Positions 57,711 to 64,000 of a stretch of DNA of 64,000 bases are shown piece by piece (within the stretch, counting starts at the first letter, position 1; each line of letters opens with the position of its first letter). The DNA is taken from contig JANVCC010000174.1 of NCBI GenBank assembly GCA_025345505.1, positions 3,375,893 through 3,439,892 on the forward strand, written 5' to 3'. Source of the DNA: Todiramphus chloris collaris. Taxonomy: Eukaryota > Chordata > Aves > Coraciiformes > Alcedinidae. The notes under the pieces are model-generated. The model ran no database searches, was not told the origin of the DNA, and saw nothing but the letters and a program-made list of their open reading frames with translations. The position numbers were made by a program, and so were the translations under genes.

Positions 57711-59270
57711 GTTCACTCTCCTGTGGCAGGCTGGGATGGTGATCATTATTAAATAAAGCCCATTTAATTCAACCTACTTCACAGGCAAATTTTAATTAGA
57801 GATAGAGCAAGCCTGTGGATAAGTTGCTGAACTCGAATCCTAGAGAGATGGTTAATGCTTCCAACAGCTGTACAGTCTCCGTGTGTATTCTTAAGGCAAA
57901 ACAAGGCTACCTGAGCCCTGGAAAAAAAAGAAAAGAAAAACAAAACTGTGCATACACCATGTGAAGGTGTTCATTAAATGAACAGTAGTAAACTTGTTTT
58001 TCTAACTTGTCCCACTGCAGATCACTAGCCACAGGAAGGAGACCCAACCTGATGTATCCCTTTAGCATGTTTTCATAGCATTAGCTTTTAATAAATATAA
58101 CATACCCCACCCTCGGCGCAGAGCACTCCTCAAGTTCCAGCAGAAAAAAAGTGGTTGTTTTAAATATTTAGACTACATTACAGTTGGGACTTTAAAATAA
58201 GCAGTGACTTGTACTGCAGACAGCTATCAGAATCGGCTGGGCAAAACGTGTGTAAGCTAAGCTGGTGTGGTTGCAAAGCATGAGCTTTGAGGTCTGTTAG
58301 GCTGCTGTTCTTATACAGATTTCTATTCTTTGTACTGCAATAGTGCTTTCTGATGTCAGCAAACAGAAAAGCACCACAGTGGTAGCATAAACCTAAGTAG
58401 TAAGACACAGTCTCCAGACAGTTTCTCCATGTGAGTGTAGAAAATGGCAGGAAGCTTGGAGAAATGAAGGCTGTTCTCATCGGGCAGGATGCTAACACGA
58501 GCCTCGGTTCACCCCACACCTCAGGGTGCCCAAGCACTCTGCCATATCCAGTCTGGGGCTGAACACAGTTTTTTTCTGTTTCCCAAGTCTCAGGTCAGTG
58601 CTTTAACTATGCAACTGCCCATGTGCTTCCAGTAGGTAAGAGTACCCCAGCCTTCTGCAGGTATTCATGAACTCTGCCTTCTGGTCTTCCACAGAGCCCC
58701 TCGGAGGCCTCCAGGGGATTGCTGTTGATCCAGATACTCAGGCCAGGGATCTGCTCTTAGGAATCCCTGCTTTCAGAATGTTACTGCAGATTTATTCGAT
58801 GGAATCAAGCTGAAACTTGGCCTTCACTCTTGAGCTCCTCCAACAAGAGCAGGCCAAGACTCCTGCGGTATTCCCAGCACTTACGTGTGCCACAGACCAT
58901 GCTGAGTGGGATGAGAGCTGGAAAGAACCGTGAGCGAGCCGCTGAACTCTGAATCCAGAGTTGCCATGCTCAGCTTTATCAGCTGTCTCAAGGAACTAAT
59001 AAAAATCCAAACACCTTCTCAACTGAATCTACCGAACCACCCGTGGGTTTCTGGAGCAAAGCCTTCATCACAAAGTATTCTCCTCCCACTGCACTCACTG
59101 CAAGTTACACATTCGACCCTGTAGCGTTCACATGACAGAACAGTTCAGCTAGAAACTGGCTCAGAATTCAGTGCATTTCAGAGAAAGTGACTTCACCAGG
59201 CTTTGGATCTGTCCCAAAGAGAGCTTCAGCACTGCCACATCCCCCACTGTAACCTCCCAAAGCAAAGCTG

Positions 59271-59289
59271 GCAGCAGCAGCAGCAGCAG
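59271..59289 (+). repeat. Short (CAG)n run
   Basis: About six GCA/CAG units. Intronic and short; no coding significance seen. Confidence 0.85.
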
Positions 59290-62209
59290 AGGAGGGTGAT
59301 GCATCTCAGCCATGGGCTGTAGCGTGCCTGGCGTTCGGTCTCCCAGCCAGCCATGCCTGGTCACACCACAGGAACAGCTGGCCCAGCCTGACCCAAAGAC
59401 AGCTTTCACTGTTATGCAATCGTTCCTTTCCTAGCCTACAGTTTGGCAAACCTGGCCAAAAAGGGTACAGGATTAAAACAACCTTTCAAAGAAACCCCTT
59501 CGTTGCTCCATTCGTCCAACCACGCTTGCTATCCAAAAACTATTTTCAGTAAACATTCCACGGGCATTTGCAAAGGTCTGTGTGATAAATGATGTGACAG
59601 CATTCCCAGCTGAAGCACAACCCTTTTTAACCTTGTGACCAAGTGAACTGTCTTTTTCTTAGTCTAACTGTGTCACAGAATACCTACTGACTGATGAGGC
59701 AGCCTGAGATAATGGAGAAAATACAGAAGGTTAAAGAGAAAACACAGAGGGTTAACACTGAAAGGACACAAACCTTTAGGAAGCTGCTTTTTGCTAGTTC
59801 TGACCACATGGAACTACTTCCTTACTTATTCATCCTTCCTAAAAACACCCTGTTCCCTCAACGCTGAAGGTAAAAGAGACTAAGCAGGATGAGACAGAGA
59901 TGCACACGAGACAACAAGCACATGGAGATTCTACACAGTTGCTCTGCACAGATAATCTTGCTCACATTTCGAGGCCAAAAGTTACATGGCACAACTCTAT
60001 TCTGCTCAGCTACCTTCTCAGCATTCAGGTCAGTAACCTGGACATCATCTCCAATTCTCCGACTGCTCTCTAGACCCTCGCATCCAACAGCCTCCACTCA
60101 GCTCTTGCAGTCTGTAGTAGTTCTGAAGCTTTCCACTTACACAGCTACAATTCCTGCCAGAGCTTTGATCAGAGCAGTTGCCCCAACATCCCCTTACCTA
60201 GTTCTGATCCACAGAGACCCCCTCTGTGGGTACCAATCCTTGTCACAGAGCTGCAAAAATCATTTCCCTCAACTGTTACTTTCAGCACATGGCCCCTCTG
60301 CACGTTACTCTACCAGCTCCATATTTTCTAATGCAGCTGCCTTAATTTTATTCTGTTTCAATAAAAACCAAACTCCTAACTGTAACTGACCTGTATCAGC
60401 CTCTGTCACCTGCTTGTTCAGTGTTCAAACAAGTATGGAGGCTGGCTTCCTTTCATGCTGCTCTTTAGCCTTGAGAGGATCTCCTTAAAAACACCAGCAA
60501 AAATACCTCATTAAAATCTTTGTTGTGATAACTACCAAGAAAACCCCAACCCAAAACTATGCTCTTACTACTACATAGCAGAGTCCACTTAAAAGACAGA
60601 ATCCTGCCCATAAGGCTCTTTTGGCCAGCAAGCTGCCTTATCCCTCAATAAACATGGCAGCAGTTTTCCAAGCACAGAACTCAGCCCAAAAACTTCCCCT
60701 TGGGTCTGGCTAGCTCAAGAGTCCAGAACTCTGTGGCAGCTGATTGACAGAGGAGAGGCAGAAACAAGGCTTCCGTGGTTTTGTTCTAAGGCTTCCATGC
60801 TTTTGTCCCTTTGCTTGGTGAATTTTTACAACAGCCTTCATAGTACATTCAATAAGCAGAGAATTCTGCTAAGGTAACACACAAATCAAACATCGTGTGT
60901 CCAGTGTCCAAATGGCACTTGGACCATCAATCTTCTAAGCCTCAACTGATAAACAGGCAACTCCTACTTTTGTTCATCCCCATAAAAAAATATGTTGAGG
61001 GTGGGTTTTTTTAATGTCTCTAAGAGACTTCCCAGTTACAAAATTATTCTGCCTCTCCATAGCTAGGCATTTGTCAGTTAGGACTCTTGTCTCAGTCAAG
61101 TGTCCTCTTAGGGAAAAGGGTGGAAACAGAAATGGGACGTTGCTTCCATGAGAAAAGATGCAGAACAGTGCTTCTCATGTTCCTGTTCTATCAAAAATTG
61201 CCCCATTTGGCTCATAATCCCAACACCAAACTGGATTCCTGCTGCTTTAAATCACAACTGCTTGCTAGTTTTCAAGACGCCAAGTAAAGAGGCTCAATTT
61301 CTGCCCAAGAAACAGCTGCACCTACAAGTGCGGTTTAAAAGGAAGCACTTCTGCTGATACCAAAGGAATGTCTAAAAAGCCACTCCTCAAAGTACTCCCT
61401 AAAGAAGCAGAATCAAGAGAGTATTAGTTCACACAATGGAAAGAATGAGGACTTGAACCTCACCCAGAAGGATGGCAGAACAGCCGTACTCTGGTATTTG
61501 ATGGATGGAGATTGCAGAGCCTCAGCTTGGCTTGCTCTTCCCACCCCGCGGTGCCGAAAGACACCATCAGCAGTTCCTGCCCCGCTGACATGCTGACTGA
61601 AGCCAGGACAATGCAGGGGAGAGAAGATTTATCAGCGTGAGCTTTTGTACACAACACGTATTTAAGATGGTTCAGTTCTTCCTCCAGACCTCTCCTGCTA
61701 TAATCACGTCACGTTCAGTCACCAAAGAACCGGCAGACTCGCGCTATACGTTACTGCGAGGACGTGTGTGGCTGTTACCTCAGAATGGACAATGGCAGGG
61801 ACTGGAAGCTCTGAGCTCTTCCCTTGAGGGGTAAGAATCGGTCACTATAAGCAACTAAGTAGGCTGATGACACAGCTCCTGTGAACGCGTATCACAAAAA
61901 CCCCCTTTTCTAAATTCCATTGCTCACATGAACGACTCTGATCCCATCCCTGCTTAATTTCTCCCTGACCAAAACAAGAATAGAAGCTACAAAGCACTTC
62001 CAAGGGTTGAGTCTTAAAATCAGAACATGTTTAGACACCTTGCATCGTAAAAACATCACCATAGCTAGGGACAGAGTCAGTAGGAAAGCCTGGGCTTTCA
62101 GAACAGAGACAGGTCCATCCCACCAAGAGGTCACCCTTGAGATGAAAGGGCGCAGGCAAAAGCGGGTTTGTGTCAAAGTAGCACTGACAGGAAAATCAAG
62201 AGGAGGTTC

Positions 62210-62268
62210 CACAGTGTATCTGTTGTCCACAGTGTACCTGTTGTCCACAGTGTATCTGTTGCCCACAG
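62210..62268 (+). repeat. 18-bp tandem repeat, 3.3 copies
   Basis: Units CACAGTGTATCTGTTGTC (62210-62227), CACAGTGTACCTGTTGTC (62228-62245) and CACAGTGTATCTGTTGCC (62246-62263), plus CACAG. Each unit differs by one base from its neighbours, suggesting a recent local expansion. Confidence 0.95.
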
Positions 62269-63696
62269 CTTCACTGATAGCGTAACATTAAGACTGAAAG
62301 GCAGAATAGGAAATTGAAGTTCAGAAGGACACAGGCCACTCCTACACCTTTCTTCTCCTGCACCTTCTGAGAAGAGAAGCTGAAAGCAGGCGGGTAAGTC
62401 AGCACAGGTACACAAAACACAGAGCTGCCTGATTTCACAACACAGCTCGTCCCCAACCCACCTCCGTTCTTCCCCTCAGCAACTCTGTCTCTCACGGTTG
62501 GAAACAAGTCAACGCATCCACTGTTTCTGAACACAATTATTTATTCCATGCTTTCAGGATCCAGGAAAGGCTGTGCCTTAATTACAACAACATGTGCAGC
62601 GCTGAGAAGTCAGTTCCCGATCGCTGGCTTCTCGAGGAGGCTCCACTTCTCCAGGAAAACATTTGCTTTCCTAACACAAGAAGTACTTTTCACTCCACGC
62701 TGGGATTTACAGAGGGCCCTGCCAAGCGGCAGTCACCGCCCCAATCGCAGCTCCCAGCAGCCAGGGAGCAACAAGGCGAAGAGCAGGAGGGGAGAACTGC
62801 ACTTAAAACCCAAATGTTACTGTAGCTGATGCCTAAGCACCACTTAGAGAACACACAGAAAAGAATTTCGCTGGAGGACGTTTTCAGGCACAGAAGGTAG
62901 AAATTAGATACGCAGATTTGTTATGGTTAGTGGCAACTGCATCTGTAATTACCTGTTCGCAACAACAATTAAAAAAACCCAGCCAGATTCAAGAGAAGAT
63001 GATGAAATGAAGCCTGTATTTGCCATTAACACTTGCTACAACAGCCAGGATTCATGCAAGCTTTCTTCTAATTCCCTGTTTTTCACCAGTGTTTAGGATT
63101 CAGAGAGGAACAAAAAATGTGGTTGACAAACAAAACAAAAGCAAACAAAAATCTGACTGAGAGCTTATTGGCTTGCAAGGGTCACTCTGTACAGAGTCAC
63201 TCCTGGCTGTCTCAGGACAATGGGCTGCTGCCCTAGCAGCTACATCCGAGACTACCGTTGAAACCGGAGAGACAGAAGGTACAGGTCCGAATCCTCATCG
63301 CTCACTCGCAGCCCTTCACACTCCCACCACCCAAGACAATGCAAGAGGAACAGAGAATTTGCAGCCCAGTTTGGAGACTAACAAGAGAATCCACTGTAGG
63401 GTTTACATGACTGTTACCAAAGATCCCAGAACAGCCCAGACATGTTCCTACTGTGTCCAACACGCCTCGGCAGGGTTCAGCTTTTCTAGTCCTGCGTTTC
63501 TGCAGCAGTGGGCAGGAAGACGTACGCCGTCTCCACAAACCCAACATCCTTTACTGAGGGCTGCACTACACGAGCTTGTATTTACACGACAACAGCAGCG
63601 TACGTGTCCCTCTCACTTGAGGCTGAAGGAGAAAAATTTATGAACAGACAGTTTCAAAGGCCTTATTTTGAACACAAACAGTTTGTATAGTTGTTT

Positions 63697-63714
63697 CCCC
63701 CCCCCAAAAAAAAA
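63697..63714 (+). repeat. C9-A9 homopolymer junction
   Basis: Nine C followed by nine A. Such runs are prone to length error in sequencing and to slippage. No function apparent. Confidence 0.9.
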
Positions 63715-64000
63715 TGTTTTCGCAATGCAGCAAAACAAGAAGTCAATACAGGAACACTCCTAGGGTAACATGCCAATACTAACAACTCGCCACATAAGAA
63801 ATACACGTCAACAAACAATATCCACACTCCTCCGTGAACAAAAACGCAATTAACATTAAAGGCTTCGGGTCTCACGGATAAGAAGGAGGCTAACACAATA
63901 TGGAAAAGGATGTTTGGGATGATATATCTAACCAGACAAAATCTGCACCTCAACCACAGCGTTATTTTAGAGTCAAGTCCATATTAGTTTCCCACAAACC

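Larger units (their letters stand above)
36206..64000 (-). other. DVL1: DVL1 intron 1, partial (27.8 kb without exons)
   Basis: No sequence matching DVL1 exon 1 (MAETKIIYH start, ADFK, YKFFFKSMDQDFG) was found on the minus strand up to the right edge, so exon 1 and the promoter should lie beyond it. I looked on both strands for other genes and recognise none. The longest open frame (53048-53632, plus) is repeat-free but has no known domain and no splice support. Contents: a CR1 fragment, MIR-like relics, small CpG-dense patches and short tandem repeats, listed separately. The intervals 44-48, 49-57 and 58.7-62 kb otherwise show nothing I can name. Confidence 0.75.

Noticed and set aside
1-64000. 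Bacterial-type systems (operons, CRISPR, phage or IS elements)
   Set aside because: The gene is intron-split with GT-AG sites, there are no dense same-strand open frames, no spaced identical repeats typical of CRISPR, and the repeats are vertebrate retroelements.

Overview
This window is a stretch of vertebrate, most likely avian, genomic DNA. It carries most of one protein-coding gene, DVL1 (Dishevelled segment polarity protein 1), on the minus strand. The gene is split into short exons with GT-AG introns. The repeats fit a bird: a 3' fragment of a CR1 LINE, a 220-bp element built like the solitary LTRs of avian ERVL-type families, a few worn MIR-like SINE relics, and otherwise low repeat density. 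I cannot name the species from sequence alone.

Layout: 13 DVL1 exons can be placed to the base between positions 1 and 36205. By the usual 15-exon DVL gene structure they are exons 14 (cut by the window edge) through 2, read right to left. Joined, they give about 1403 nt (about 467 codons) of uninterrupted coding sequence, with every splice phase compatible. They encode the end of the DIX domain (exon 2), a Ser/acidic linker (exons 3-5), a basic cluster (exon 6), the PDZ domain (exons 7-10), a Pro/Ser/Thr linker (exon 11), the region leading into DEP (exon 12), DEP (exon 13) and the start of the C-terminal tail (exon 14). DVL1 rather than DVL2 or DVL3 is supported by diagnostic stretches in the PDZ-DEP linker and in DEP.

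The interval 36206-64000 (27.8 kb) shows no further DVL1 exon and no gene I recognise on either strand. It is best read as part of a very long intron 1, with exon 1 (start codon and most of DIX) and the promoter lying beyond position 64000. This intron holds the CR1 fragment, several SINE-like relics, two small CpG-dense patches (about 41.1 and 43.4 kb), an 18-bp tandem repeat and a few microsatellites. Intron 2 holds the solitary LTR, an A/C-rich low-complexity tract and another SINE relic. Intron 3 holds an AT-rich, self-complementary 18-bp minisatellite, and intron 5 an (AAGAG)n array close to the exon 5 donor.

In the cell the product is a cytoplasmic scaffold. It links Frizzled receptors to Axin and the beta-catenin destruction complex through DIX, and to planar-cell-polarity and membrane partners through PDZ and DEP. 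I found no sign of a novel multi-gene system. The more interesting signals are regulatory: a pyrimidine array near a donor, one atypical donor, CpG patches in intron 1, and a solo LTR with near-intact target-site duplication.
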